This document shows, one piece after another, positions 1-12,153 of a stretch of DNA of 64,000 nt. Both the position numbers and the translations under genes were made by a program. The DNA is taken from the NCBI GenBank assembly GCA_015680685.1, contig MNCI01035277.1:367769-431768 (forward strand). Direction: 5' to 3'. Below the pieces are notes generated by a model. It ran no database searches and was not told where the DNA came from. It saw only the letters and a list, made by a program, of their open reading frames with translations. This stretch comes from Gnetum montanum (taxonomy: Eukaryota; Streptophyta; Gnetopsida; Gnetales; Gnetaceae). Each line of letters begins with the position of its first letter. The stretch's first letter is position 1.

Positions 1-1480
1 AGCATTCCACGATGCCTGTGCCTTGCAGAATATAGAAAATGAGTGGCAAAAACTTAAGTTATTCCCAAGGACACTCACCAAAGAAGTAAAGAGCTGGTAC
101 CAATCCTTAGAACTAGAAACCATCAGGAGGTGGAGTACGATGCTAGAACTGTTCAACGAGAAGTATCAAACATACTCCAGAGTGTCCAATTTTCTTAAGC
201 AAATCCAAGGCTGGAAGCAAGGTACACACGAACCCTTGGATGCTGCCATGGCCCGCTACTACACATTGTTACATCATTGCCCGGGCCATGGGTATGCTCA
301 GCGGGATCAACTTCGCCACATCGTGGATGGGCTAAGGCATGAAACTAGAAGAACCCTTGGGACTTACGCCCAAGGGAGACTCTCACAACTTAGAGCCCAT
401 CAAGTGCGTAGCTTGTTGGAGCAAGTAACAAATGAAGATGGTGAGCTATGCAAAAGGGAAAGTGCAGAAGAGTATAACCATGATCCCTCCCTTCAAAAGA
501 AGGAAGTGAAATTTTGTGGTGAAGAGGATGAGTCACCAATCAAAGAGTTGGTGAATAGGAAAACCTTGCTGATCCAAAAGTTGACAACAGAAATAGCAGC
601 TAAGGTAGATGATGTATGGAGTTCCTTGGACTCTAAAATTGAAACTGTCTTAAAAATTATAGAAGAGTCTAAGATAGAACAAAGTAGTGACAAAGGTAAG
701 AAAAAGTGGAGAGATTTAGGCCCTGCACATAACAAGGATAAGGAAAAAATCACTAACTTCGATGTGGCTGAGGACTCTGACACAGACAATGATGGTGGAT
801 GTGAGATCTGCCACTATGAAAATCCTAAGGGATGTTGCGCCATCATCTCACATCTATAGGAGTCTGGGGTGTATGCGCTTGATCCAAGACTCAACCAATG
901 GCAAACACCCCGAAGGTTACCTTATCCACAAGGTAATCCAAGGCAGTTCCACCAACCACTAACATATTATCCAAGTGGAACTCCACCACGGCCCATCAGA
1001 CAGCATCAGCAGTGGCAATACCCACAATCCTAGGGAATGCCACCGCCAACACAACAGTACCCTTACCAGCAGCCTAATCCTTATGGTTATTATGGGCAGC
1101 AGCCGATTTCCCTAGGTGACTCTATGGGTCACATAAACCCTCCACGTTACTACCAAGTTTAGGAGTATTTTAGGACTCCTTCTTCTTCGAGAACCACTTC
1201 ATACCCACACTATCCTCCAATTCCAACTGCATCTCTTGCACCAGTAGCCCCACCACCAATCGCTCCAACAAAGCCTAAAGTAAATCCCACTCAACCGCGA
1301 CAACCCAACACTGCGAGGGCTCCCAATCCTCCAATATCAGTTGGTTCTAATAATCATACACCAAAAAGACCCTTCCTTAGGATCACCAATCCCACTGAGC
1401 CTGAGCCTTCACAAGCGGTTGAGCATCCTAACACCCCCATACCAAATAAGGTTTCAGGAAACCCTTCGATAGAGAAATCG
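1..1480 (+). pseudogene. gag (capsid/nucleocapsid) remnant of the Athila-like element
   Basis: The frame open at 23-859 encodes the retrotransposon gag domain, with the plant gag pattern around PRTLTKEVKSWYQSL and HEPLDAAMARYYTLL, then HIVDGLRHETRRTLGTY. A zinc-knuckle-like motif follows at about 800-840 (Cys-x2-Cys-x3-Asn-x4-Cys). The histidine ligand seen in the related element B is Asn here, so this knuckle is probably broken. Beyond the stop at 857-859 a Pro/Gln/Tyr-rich tail continues to about 1480 with further in-frame stops. The start codon lies outside the window. Gag assembles the virus-like particle in the cytoplasm and packages element RNA. Confidence 0.85.
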
Positions 1481-1486
1481 CGTCCA

Positions 1487-2092
1487 ATGCATATAGTTAT
1501 GTTAACATATACAGTAACCGACTGGATCAAGGTTGGCCACCTTCCAAAGAAATTATCGGATCCGGGAGTCCCCCTAGTTTATCTCCAAGTCGCTGGGAAT
1601 GAACCCCATAAGGCTCTCCTCGACTCAGGTTCCAGGATCAACTTAATCTCACAAGAACTGTATAAAACCTGGAACCTACCTCCACTCAAGAATAGCAATG
1701 TTCACCTAGAGCTGGCTGACCAATCCATCATTGTTCCTTTGGGACAAGTTGAGGACATTGTTACCATTGTCGGTGGATGGTCATATCCAGCCGATTTCCT
1801 AGTAATACAGATAAACAATGATAAAGGGGATTTTCTAATTATAATGGGAAGGGCATGGTCGAATACAATCGATGCATGCCTAGGAATTCACAACCTTTCC
1901 CTAGAAATATCCAAGACAAATACTTTCGGGAAAATTGAGAGGAAAAGAGTTCCATGCATCACATATAGTGACACGGGGTTTCATTGTGTGCAGAAATCAT
2001 GGGTGATACGAAGTTTAACATTGCCTGCATGCAATCGGTGTGCACAGGATGTTAACATCCAAACAAGAAAACACCTAGTGGCTTATGGCTGA
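1487..2092 (+). pseudogene. aspartic protease segment of pol
   Basis: The 201-codon open stretch contains the retropepsin active-site pattern ALLDSGSRINLIS near residues 64-76, followed by the usual hydrophobic segment VTIVGGWSYPADFLVI and MGRAW. In gypsy elements this protease cuts the gag-pol polyprotein. It is separated from the RT segment by stops and a poorly conserved spacer (2093-2288). It begins in the linker after the gag Pro-rich tail, so the ATG at 1487 is only the first Met in an open stretch, not a real start. Confidence 0.8.
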
Positions 2093-2288
2093 TAAAGAGA
2101 GCAACTCGACAACCTATATGGAACTAGCTGAGGGAATAACTAGTGCTTACATTGAAAGCACAGACGTACAAGAGCAAGTCCGTTGCCAACTTCCAGTCCT
2201 TAACTCCGAAAACATTAATTGGGGAAAGTTGGAGATTCCTAAGGAGTTTAAATAAGAGCCCCTCAATTTAAAACCATTACCCACTGGT

Positions 2289-3950
2289 TTGGAATACATA
2301 ACCCTTAAAAACAAAAAACTGCTGATCATCAACACAAAGCTCGCAGCCAAGCAAAAAGAATGTTTGCTAAAGGTAATAAACAAGTGGTCAACAGCCTTTG
2401 CCTGGTCATACCCCGAACTAACCAGAATAGATCCTAGGATATGCCAGCATAGGATTTACACAGATCCCTCTATGAAGCCTCACAAACAACCTCAGAGGCA
2501 ATTGAACCCAAAGCTAAAACAAATAGTGAAAGAGGAGCTAGAGCAGCTTCTCAAGGCTGGGTTCATTTACCCTATCGCTGATAGCGAATGGGAGAGTCCT
2601 CTTGTCATCGTACCGAAAAAAGGAGGTAAATGGAGGGTATGTATAGATTTTAGGCTATTAAATATGGCAACATTAAAAGACCACTTCCCATTGCCATTTT
2701 TTGACCAAGTCTTAGACATTATAGTAGGGCATCGCTATTACAGTTTTCTATATGGATATAGTGGGTCCAACCAAATACGAATTGCGCCAGAAGACCAAGC
2801 CAAGACAACGTTCACCAGTCCTTGGGGAATGTTTGCATACAAACAAATGCCTTTTGGCTTGTGCAATTCACCTGCCACGTTCCAATGATTAGTTCTAAGC
2901 ATCTTTCAATAGCAAATAGGTAACGGAGTAGAAGTCTTCATGGACGACTTCTCCACTTATGGGATGAGCTTTGATCAAGCCCTCGACCGGTTAGAGCAAG
3001 TATTGAAATGATGTGTTGAAACCAACCTCAAGCTCAACTAGCAAAAGAGTCATTTGATGGTTCAAGAGGGCGTCGTATTGGGGCACAAAATTTCACAATC
3101 AGGAATTGAGGTGGATCCAAAAAAAATTAAAGTCATCTAAGAAATTACCCAACAACCAGAGACCGTTAAAGACATTAGGTCATTCCTTGGACACACTAGC
3201 TACTACAGGAGGTTTATCGCGAACTTCTCCAAAGTTGCCAAACCATTGGTAGAATTAACAAAAAAAGATGCACCATTTGGATGGACCAGGGAAAGTGAAT
3301 GAGCATTCCAAACCCTCAAACAGAGGCTTGTGGAAACCCCCATTCTACAAGCCACTGACTGGTCCAAGCCATTCCATCTCATGACCGATGCATCTAACTA
3401 CGCCTTAGGAGCTGTACTGACACAATTAGATGTACAAAAATGACCTTATTACATCCATTGTGCCAGTAAGAGTATCACTGGTGCACAACTTAACTACACA
3501 ACTACAGAAAAGGAATTAATGGCTATAGTGTTTGCACTAGATAAATTTAGGCACTATGTATTGGGTTACAAAATATACATCCATACAGATCATAGTGCAA
3601 TTAGGTTCCTTATGAACAAGCCAATGGTTAGTCCACGTATTATACGTTGCTTGGTAATTCTTCAGGAGTTCGACTTAACCATAGTAGATCGTAAAGGCAC
3701 CGAGAATGTAGTCGCCGATCACCTATCTCGGTTGCGGCGGGACAACAAAGAGGATGAATATTCTGTATCTAACCATTTTCCTGATGAAACCCTCTTTACT
3801 AGCATAGTAAATAATCAACCCACAGAAATAAATTGGTATAGTAGCATTCTTACCTATCTCACTTCCCAACAAATACCACAGGAGTTGGACATTAGGAAGA
3901 AACAACAGTTTCTTCACAAAACCAAGTACTTCATGGAAATCAAGGGATAA
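2289..3950 (+). pseudogene. reverse transcriptase and RNase H segment of pol
   Basis: RT motifs appear in order: ESPLVIVPKKGGKWRVCIDF, DHFPLPFFDQVLD, MPFGLCNSPATF, the polymerase motif FMDD (about 2938-2949), VVLGHKIS and SFLGHTSYYRRFI. The RNase H follows: FHLMTDASNYALGAVL, TTTEKELMAIVFAL and IYIHTDHSAIRFL, closing with the Athila-type ENVVADHLSRL at about 3700-3735. Stops break the frame near 2886, 3009, 3040, 3139, 3300 and 3442. Most sit where Gln, Trp or Arg codons are expected, the signature of C-to-T decay. RT copies the element RNA to DNA inside the particle and RNase H removes the RNA strand. Confidence 0.87.
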
Positions 3951-3989
3951 CTTTATAAGGTTTATCCTGATGGCTTCGTTCAATGGTGT

Positions 3990-5183
3990 GTGCCCAATCA
4001 AGATCAATTAAAAGTTCTCCAAGATGCTCATGAGGGCCCCTGTGGGGGTCATTATGCTGGGAGACGAACAGCTACTAAGGTCCTGCTTGCAGGATATTAT
4101 TGGCCAATATTATTTCGGGATGCCCATCATTTTGCCCAATCCTATGAGCACTACCAACGTGATGGGGGAATGACTGCTAGAATGGAGGGTCTGCAACAAT
4201 GGATTTAGCCTTTAGAACCCTTCGATATCTGGGGAATAGATTTTATGGAACCGATTACACCAATGTCCAACAAAAAAGCATATATAATCATTGTTGTTGA
4301 TTACTTAACCAAATGGGCTGAAGCAGCTACTGTAACAGACTACACATCATCTACAGCTACACGATTTGTACAACAACAAATCGTTAACAGGTTTGGTGTG
4401 CCACGTGCGCTCATTTCTGATAATGGAACACATTTTACGGGTGTAACCTTTTGAAAACTGATGCAACACTTAGGGGTTGAGCATAAACTGATCACACCTT
4501 ACCACCCCCAAGCTAATGGTCAAGCCAAGGTTACTAATAGGGAGATTACAAGAATATTAACATGAACAATTAGCAAATTTAGGCAAGACTGGAGCATGAA
4601 ACTGAATGATGCTCTTTGGGCATATCGTTCCACTTGGAAGCTCCCTACAGGATATTCTCCCTATGAGCTAGTATACGGGAAACTTCCAAAACTCCCCATA
4701 CAGAATGAGCTCTGTACACTATCCATGGCTTGCGAACTTCACCTGGATCTCGACCTAGCACAAAAACAACGGTTAGCAACTTTGAATGTGTTAGATGAGA
4801 ATAGATTGGTTGCACTATCATTAAATCAGTTGCACAAGGCACACAGTAATAAGCGTCATGACTTAAGGATCCGAAGGTTTAGGTACCAACCAGGAGATAA
4901 GGTCCTTTACTAGAACTCCACGCATGTACCCCAATGTACAAAGTTTCAAACCTTGTGGGAAGGACCTTATATTATTCATACTACCTTCCCCTCTGGAGCC
5001 ATGATGATATATAAGCCTGACAACCTGGATAAAAGGTTATTGGTTAATGTACAACAAACAAAACCTTTCTGTGAATCCGCAATAGCCAGTGCAAGTTACA
5101 CCTCCACTAGCTGGCAACCTCGCTCATTATTTTGGATCTCTCCCTTACAACTCAGTCATGGGGAGGATGCCCACCTATGCTGA
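3990..5183 (+). pseudogene. integrase segment of pol
   Basis: The zinc-binding region (HEGPCGGHYAGRRTATK, then YYWPILFRDAHHF) keeps its His pair, but the two Cys positions read Tyr (SYEHYQR). The core domain shows WGIDFM, VVDYLTKWAEA and LISDNGTHF, the two catalytic Asp regions. The catalytic Glu block reads NGQAKVTNRE, with Lys where Glu is expected. A stop interrupts at about 4452 and others follow. The C-terminal part (RRFRYQPGDKVLY and WEGPYIIHTTF) matches the usual gypsy integrase tail. The enzyme would insert element DNA; this copy has lost zinc ligands, a catalytic residue and its frame. Confidence 0.85.
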
Positions 5184-7050
5184 TCATATGGGGCCCTCAG
5201 TTCTTTTTTCAATTTTTGTTTTACACATTTTTGTTTTACAAATTTCTTTAACTTTTCTAGTTTTTGTTTTACACCATCATTATACCTTTTCCATTTTTGT
5301 ATGTGTGTGTGTGCCATCCACCCTGTAAGTTTGTCCCATAATAAGCCTTCTTCATGATGGTATGAACTAATTTCATATTGATTGCTCATGTTTGATTTTT
5401 ACCTTTAAGTCACAATGTTGCTACTAAGGTATGTTTCTTTTGATATGGCAGGCAATGAGATCACTTTATCCATCCATTCACCAATTTCTATGGTTTCTCT
5501 CAGCTTGGAAATGTACAGTCCCCTTTTAATAAGAACTTTAACAAATCGGTGACTGGGCATTTCTCAAACTAAGGAAGGACTCAAGGATTGAAAAGGGTGT
5601 GACTTCAAGGTAACTTGATGCTTTTGTGTTGGCCCTTCTCTTGGGTGCTTGAATGTTTCTTCTTGAGTTTTCTTGCCATTCCGATGTTACCCAATTATTG
5701 GAAGCTAAGACAATAAAAATAATCAAGTCTTTGCATGGTCTGGTTCTCATGCATAAAAACACAAAACACAAAAAAAAAGTAAGAATTCAAAGCACACCCC
5801 TTAGATAGAATAAATATTTGGGCTACAAGCACTGGTTATGGAACCAACAGTGTTCCTTCTAACTAAGGCCCTTCTCGCTTCCCATTCTCTTCTTTGTTTC
5901 GTCGGAATGGTGGTGGCTCTTGGAGAGTGCATTCTTGTTATCCAAGTGGATGGTTTGACTGAATGTGTTGATGTGAAGTCACTGGATGGGGTTGGTTTGA
6001 GGCCGGAGTTGGAATGAGATTTTCCAAGTCACATTAATCATCAAACACACACGGGGTTGTACACCACCTTGTTCTTGGGATTCCATTCCATTTTCTTCTC
6101 TCCATCCTTCTCTCCATCATTCACCTCATTGTCGGTTGTATCATTAGTGTATATGTTTTGGTAGATGAATCATTTTCTTTTTGGTAAATTCTTGTGGTTA
6201 AGACTTTAACTCTTGTTCCAAATGACATTCCCAAAGCCTACGGACTCTTTAAATGTGGGTTTGTTAGGTCATTAAGGGCATGAGCCTGCTTTGGGGAGGA
6301 CCCACTGGCATTCCTATTTGGACCCTTAGTTAAATTCTTTCCCTTAACATTTTGCAATTAATTTTATTTTTTTTCATTTCCATCTTGACATCCACTTCAT
6401 CGATGCCATAGTTGTCCCTTTTTATCTATCTTTCTTACTCCTTTTCTTTCTCCATTCTAACGCTACCAGAGGTTCGCAATTAGTCATGGGGGTATGGGGC
6501 TTGATTTTTTCGATTTTCTCCTAGCCCTGAAATTTTTGATTTTCTTCCTAACCCCTACACCTTCAGTAGTCATCATTAATATATTCCCATATCCATATTA
6601 ACCATACCACAACCTAGCCAATGGACCTACACCGAAGCAAGGTATTAATTTTTAATTCATTTACCCTTGCTAATATATGATTGTGTTGTGTGTGCAGATG
6701 GTGGACATACAACAACGGATTGGATCTGGAGCAAAACACTTGGAATGGAGCAACGTTGAAGCAGCTATGCAAGGCGCAAGATCGATGACATGCTTACGGA
6801 TGGACAACGAAGGCGCAATCTTGGCGTTGGTAGCAGCAACACTTCTTTCTCTCTCTCTTTCTCACATGTCAACAAAGGCCTGATGTCATTGTAATAAGGT
6901 GTTCACCCTTATTATCATGAACACCAGTTTTGTCAAGTCTTGTAATAATGATCTATTCACATGTCATCCCATTAGTTCCATTCCCTTCAATAATTCCATA
7001 CCTACTTGATATTATTGTAAGGAACTCGAGGACGATTTTTCATTTAATCA
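5184..7050 (+). other. long non-coding 3' module of the Athila-like element
   Basis: No supported gene lies between integrase and LTR. The stretch is homologous to 8100-9842 here and, for its first two thirds, to parts of elements A (about 14830-15700) and B (about 22590-23560). Landmarks are the conserved TTGGGGAGGA purine block (6291-6300), an internal copy of the polypurine-tract sequence (about 6484-6499), and an ATG directly after a splice-acceptor-like GTGTGCAG (6698-6700) that opens about 60 codons of unknown meaning. In Athila elements an env-like gene often occupies this place; I see no membrane protein here. Confidence 0.6.
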
Positions 7051-7058
7051 TGGGGGTA
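7051..7058 (+). promoter_or_regulatory. polypurine tract of the Athila-like element
   Basis: TGGGGGTA lies immediately before the TGATGAG start of the LTR. The same sequence precedes the LTRs at 9843 and 27415. It is the RNase H-resistant primer for plus-strand DNA synthesis. Confidence 0.75.
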
Positions 7059-8042
7059 TGATGAGATGCGATATCGCATGCATCGTGATATCGCATACGT
7101 GATATCACGACCGTCACGATATTGCATCCCTCGCAATATCGCGTACGCTATATCGCGTCATCCCCTAAAATATCGCAGTCCACCGTCAAATCTATAAATA
7201 AGAGGCAGCACTCCCCTCATTTCTCATCCTAGGCTTAAAGTAGGGAAACTCTGGCAGTTTGATCACTCCAGAGATAGAATATTTTCCATGTGCCCGCAAT
7301 AGGAGTCCCCAAGTGAACAGATCTTTATTCGAGCAGCTTTGTACCTGAACGCAAGTTGTGAACAAAAATAAAGATGAGCTTTGTGGATAAACCTTGCAGT
7401 GCATGGAATAGAATTTATTACATGTTATTTATTACCTGCATTAGTGTGACATGAGTACGACTTGATTACGAGCATTGACGAATGTGTACAGCTAATCAAG
7501 GAATCGGCTACTCATCGCAATTAGCCTCTCTCACCCTTATCTTCTAGAACGCGGGATGAGTACGACTTGATTATGAGCATCTACGGATGTGTACGGCTAG
7601 TCAAGGAATCGGCTGCTCATCACGTTTAGGCTAGTTAAGTGCCTTAGTACAACCACTTCGAGCACGTGCGTTACGTGTGGTGATCCCAGTAACGATTAGC
7701 ATTTGGTAGCCATAGTTGCATAGTTCAGGGTGTGTACGTTAAGTGGGAATGGATGCTAACGCTAGTTAATTTAGACTTAGTCCTTAGTTAGAGTTAGTTA
7801 GCTCTCTCAACCCTTCACCCTTTAGCATAGGAGAAAAACCATAAAAGACCAAAAAAATCATATACCTCGGACTTACTTAACCATACACCATGACAACAAC
7901 AAGTAAGTTTGGGAAGACAACGAATGATTAACCCCAAGTGTTCCATGGGGCGTTTAGGCATTTAGTCTGCGGAGTTCGACCGGATTGTGCATGCTACACT
8001 CGTTTCGTATGGTTGAGTGTAAGGGTACCTTGCCACTCATCA
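7059..8042 (+). repeat. LTR 1 (3' LTR of the Athila-like element)
   Basis: Starts TGATGAG after the polypurine tract and ends ..CTCATCA, the same ends as LTRs 2, 3 and B. U3 has three GATATC palindromes (7070, 7087, 7101) and several one-mismatch copies, then TATAAATA at 7193-7200. The transcribed part shares with LTR 2 and with 18660-18890 the blocks GATAGAATATTTTCC and GATCTTTATTCGAGC. The sequence after 8042 resembles the tRNA-Asp-type primer site only weakly. Length is about 984 bp. Confidence 0.8.
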
Positions 8043-8099
8043 CCATTGTTACCATTTTTACTATTTTTTTATTTTTTTGATTTACTTTCATTCGTCATA

Positions 8100-9842
8100 C
8101 AATAAGTGCTCATGATGATGGATTATCCTATAATGGTGTTGATTGTTGATGTTTGGTTTTTACCTTTGATTTTCAATGTTGATACTAAGATATGGTTTAT
8201 TTTGATAAAATTGGCAATGAGTCCACATCATCCATTCAACTCTATGGTTTCCCTTTGTTTGGAAGTGTACTATCCCTTTTTTCTAAGAAAAACTTATTAA
8301 TGAACTAATGGCTTAGTACTTTTTGAACCAAGGAAAGATTCAAATGGATTGAAAAGGGTGTGACTTCAAGGGGATTCGACACATTTATGCTGACTATTCT
8401 CTTGGGTACTTGGATGCTTTTCATAAGTCTTCTACCATTCTACTATTGACCAAGTATTAGGAAGTTGAATGAATCTAAATAAGTCTTTACATGATGTGGT
8501 TCTCACATAAAAAAAACTAGTGGGAATTTAAAGAACACCCCTTAGACATAATAAAGAAACATGGACTGCAAACACTGGTTATGGCACTAGAAAGAAATGT
8601 TACCCATGCCTAATGATTCCCTCTAACTAAGGCGCTTTCTCACTTCCTGCCTCCCTATCTTTCTCTCCTTGGAATGGTAGTGACTCGGTGGATGCATTCT
8701 TATTGCTTCATGAGGATGGGTTGGTCAAATGTATTGATGCGAGGTCATTGGATGTGGTTGGTTTGAGTCCATACTTGGGATGAATTTTATTCAATCCCCT
8801 TAACCACATGATACACAAGGGACTTTACACAACCTTGCTCTTGGGATTCCATTCCATTTCCTCCCCTCCTTCCATATTTCTTCCCATATTCCACCTCATT
8901 GTTGATTTTATGATTCGTCTATGTCTTGGTTGATGCATTGTTAGTCTTTGGTAAACTCTTGTGGGTAAGTTCTTAACCATTGTTTCCATATGTTGTTCCA
9001 ACAGCTTACAAACTCTTTGGTTTGCAGGTTTGTCAAGGCATAACATGCATGGGCCTGCTTTGGGGAGGACCTACTGGCATTCATTTCTGGTGCAATTGTT
9101 AAGTTCTTTTCCTTAAAAATTCTTTATAATCAACCATTTCTTGTTTCATCCCCATCTATGACATCCATTTTATTAACTTTACCATTGTTATTTCCCTCAT
9201 CTCCATTGTTCCTTTAGTTTTTCCACCCTATCGCTACCAGAGGTTCACTCTTAACCGTGGGGGCCCTATCACAAATTTTTCCATTCAATTACCCATCTCA
9301 CCCCTACACCTTGGGTAGTTATCAGTTAAAAACCTCTAACCCAATATCTGTCATACCCATAACCTAGCTAATGCACTTATATCAAGGTAAGGTATCAACT
9401 ACATTATGGCTTATCTATCCTTGCTAATTCGTGACTGTATTATGTGTGCATATGGCGATTACACGAACAATGGACTGGGATAGGAGGAAGCACTCGAGAT
9501 GGACTGGGGCTGGAGCATTTACGCAAGGAAGAAGTTTGGTCGTCGGGCTATGGATGAACAACGAAATGCACATTTCTAACATCGGTGGCAACCTGCCTCA
9601 TTTTCTTTTCTCTCTCTCTTTCTCTTCAAGCTGTCAGATGAGGGTTTGGATGTCATCTATGTATAGTGTTCACCACAATGGGCATGAACACCAATGTTGT
9701 AATATGTTTGTCGATCTATTCACTAGGCACTTTGAGTCTATTATTCCCTATCACTATCAATTCTCATTCAATCAATAATCTCATACCTTCCCAATATTTT
9801 GTAAGGAACTCAAGGATGAGTTTTCATTTAGTCATGGGGGTA
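8100..9842 (+). other. second copy of the Athila-like 3' module
   Basis: This stretch repeats the order of 5380-7058: the 'GGCAATGAG..CATCATCCATTCA' block, AAAAGGGTGTGACTTCAAGG, TTGGGGAGGA (9060-9069), an ATG region near 9451, and a polypurine tract (about 9834-9842). No gag or pol lies between LTR 1 and this copy, so the LTR1 - 3' module - LTR2 block is either an internally deleted element or the product of unequal recombination. The open frame 9431-9778 has no recognisable domain. Confidence 0.7.
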
Positions 9843-10681
9843 TGATGAGCTGTGATATCAGGGCCGCGATATCGCATCCACAATATCAAGTACATGATAT
9901 CAAATCCTTCTAAGCAATATCGGACATCTGATATTAGGGCCTATCTTGTCGCCTATAAATAAGAGGCAAGCACACTTGGTTTGTAAATAGTTAGTTAATT
10001 AGTCTTAGTCCCTTACCCAAACTCTTGTCTTTTTTCCTTCTCAAAGTTAGAATTATTTCTGAGTGCCCGTAGTAGGATTCATAAAGTGAATGGATCTTTA
10101 TTCGAGCATTGTGTACCTAAGCACACCTTGTGGCTGAAAATAAAGATGAACTTTGTGATAAACCTTGAAGCATTCAAAATTGCTTATTTTATGTTATTTA
10201 TAGTTATTTAATGCTTTCCTTAGTTAATTAATGTTCTCTCTCTCTCTCCTTGTTAACTCCCCCAAGTAAGCACACTCAATATGACCACTTCAACATGCGT
10301 GGAACACTTGGTAACCCAGTAATGATTAGCGTTTGGTAATCCCAATAGTGTTGCACTGGTTCAGGATGTGTACGACAAGTGGAAATGGATGCTAGTGTTA
10401 GGACTAGATAGAGTATAGTAGATTAGTTAAATTGAATTAGTTACTTAATTAGTTCACTTCTCCCTTTATAGCACCAGAACATAAACATAAAATATATATA
10501 TCAATCAAGTTTACTTAACCATACAATCGTGCCATACAAGTAAGCTCGGGAAGACAACGATTGACTAACCTATCCTTGTTCTGTAAAGGCGCATAAGCAC
10601 TTAGTCCTTGGAATTCGACCAGATCACGTGTGGACGCTCGTATTTGTATGGTTGAGCATAGAGATACCTCATTGCTCATCA
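9843..10681 (+). repeat. LTR 2
   Basis: Starts TGATGAGC after the polypurine tract and ends ..CTCATCA. Three GATATC palindromes lie in the first 60 bp, then TATAAATA at 9954-9961. The transcribed part is similar to LTR 1. A CT microsatellite occurs near 10235. Length is about 839 bp. Confidence 0.8.
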
Positions 10682-11149
10682 CACATTTTAGCAGTAGTAG
10701 AAGAAGTTGGAAATAATCATGTTATCCCATAGGAGAGAGATAATACAAAGAAACCAATTCTACTAATAAAACCCTAGCTAGATCAACATTCTTTAGCAAA
10801 TAACAATTTGGATTTTCTTTATAGGTGATCTCTACTTGAGGAAAAATTGGGTAATATGCCCATGATGTCATTGAGTAAAAAACCTTTTAATTCATCATCC
10901 ACAACATGTCACTTACAAAGAATCCTAAAGATTAAAGAAACCTCAAATACTTCATGATGTGCAATCGTATATATGAAAAGGAGGAGGGGAAGATGTTAGG
11001 CATAGTTGTACATAAAGAAGGCTCCTTGACATAAATAAAATAATAACCTAGAATTGAGAATGTTTAAGAAGATTGACCAATTAATTCCTTTAATATTTTT
11101 ATAAATTGGGATAATTTAAACCATCAATAGATATACTTTGAATAATAGG
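10682..11149. other. unclassified spacer between LTR 2 and LTR 3
   Basis: About 470 bp of AT-rich sequence. I see no open frame, no repeat shared with the rest of the window, and no recognisable element. It may be old host sequence or unrecognised transposon remains. Confidence 0.5.
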
Positions 11150-12028
11150 TGATGAGTCATGTTTTTCATGGCTCCGATATCAGAGCTACAATATCAAGTA
11201 TCTGATATTAGGGCACAACCTCTGATGTCAGGCATTCGATATCACCTCTTCCATGCATGCCTATAACTACCACACTTGGGTGCATGATTGAGACAGAGAA
11301 CAAATAGAGAAAATAAAGTTAGATTCATAGATTTTTGATTTCAAACTTTGTTGGTTTCCAATGCATGCCTGCAATGTGATGTTAAGTGATTGATTGTATG
11401 ACATCCTTATTCAAGTGTGACATACTTGGACACGTTGCATGTCTGGCAATAAAGATTGAGATTACTTCCATCATTGCAACATCCACCTAGCTTTATTATT
11501 GCTTTTAATTGTTTAATTGTTTACTATTTTCCTTAGTTAATGTTTCCATTTATTGTTCTTTATTATTCTTGTCATTAAGTGGAAGGAGTATGACTAATCG
11601 CAAGTGCTTAAGTGCAATTACTTGGTAACCTAATAGTGTATCATTTGGTAAGCCTAGTAATGTACATTTGGTAATCCTAGCGGTAGTTACGTAAAATCCA
11701 AGGCATGTGCAAATAGTTAGAAATGGATACTCATCACATGTAGGCTAGTTTAGAATTAACTTTCAATTGTTAATTAGCTTAATTAATTAATCTCTTTATT
11801 ATCATTACGAGTAGCTTATGGCTAGATAACATCAAGAATCATATGCCTCACTCTGGACTAAACCATACGTGACAAAGCTACCACTAGTCCAAGTGGGAAG
11901 ATAGCAAACTATGATCAAGGCATAACGATTTTGATGCACAACTAGTCCAATCCATGGAATTTGATTAGATTGTGTGTGAATGCTTATGATTCATATGGTT
12001 GGGTGTAGGGGTACCTCACCGCTCATCA
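11150..12028 (+). repeat. LTR 3 (5' LTR of element A)
   Basis: TGATGAGTC start, ..CTCATCA end. Two exact GATATC palindromes plus near-copies lie in the first 100 bp, then a weak TATA (CTATAACTA, about 11261). The segments TCGAGTG/ACGTACTTGG and 'CTCACTCTGGACTAAACCATA' are shared with the LTRs of element B, so A and B belong to one LTR subfamily distinct from LTRs 1 and 2. Confidence 0.8.
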
Positions 12029-12029
12029 T

Positions 12030-12047
12030 TGGCACTATTTCCAAGGA
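12030..12047 (+). promoter_or_regulatory. degenerate primer-binding site of element A
   Basis: TGGCACTATTTCCAAGGA follows the LTR end with one spacer base. It is a decayed form of the tRNA-Asp-type site typical of Athila/Tat elements, seen nearly intact in element B at 19939-19956. Confidence 0.65.
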
Positions 12048-12153
12048 TGGTGCTAGTTATCTAGATTAGTTATATTATACATAATTACTGTAAATGCATT
12101 AAAAATATATCTTTCAGAAAATATTAAATCACACACATCATTAACTAAAAACA

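Larger units (their letters stand above)
1..8042 (+). mobile_element. Ty3/gypsy LTR retrotransposon, Athila/Tat-like, decayed, 5' end outside window
   Basis: The order is gag, protease, reverse transcriptase, RNase H, integrase, then a long non-coding 3' region, a polypurine tract (7051-7058) and a 3' LTR (7059-8042). This is the layout of plant Ty3/gypsy elements. The RT signatures (MPFGLCNSPATF, FMDD) and the RNase H ending in ENVVADHLSRL are of the Athila/Tat type rather than the chromovirus type. The window opens inside gag, so the 5' LTR and primer site are not seen. Every coding part carries in-frame stops, so the copy is dead. It is probably the autonomous relative of elements A and B downstream, whose gag is clearly homologous. 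Confidence 0.9.
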
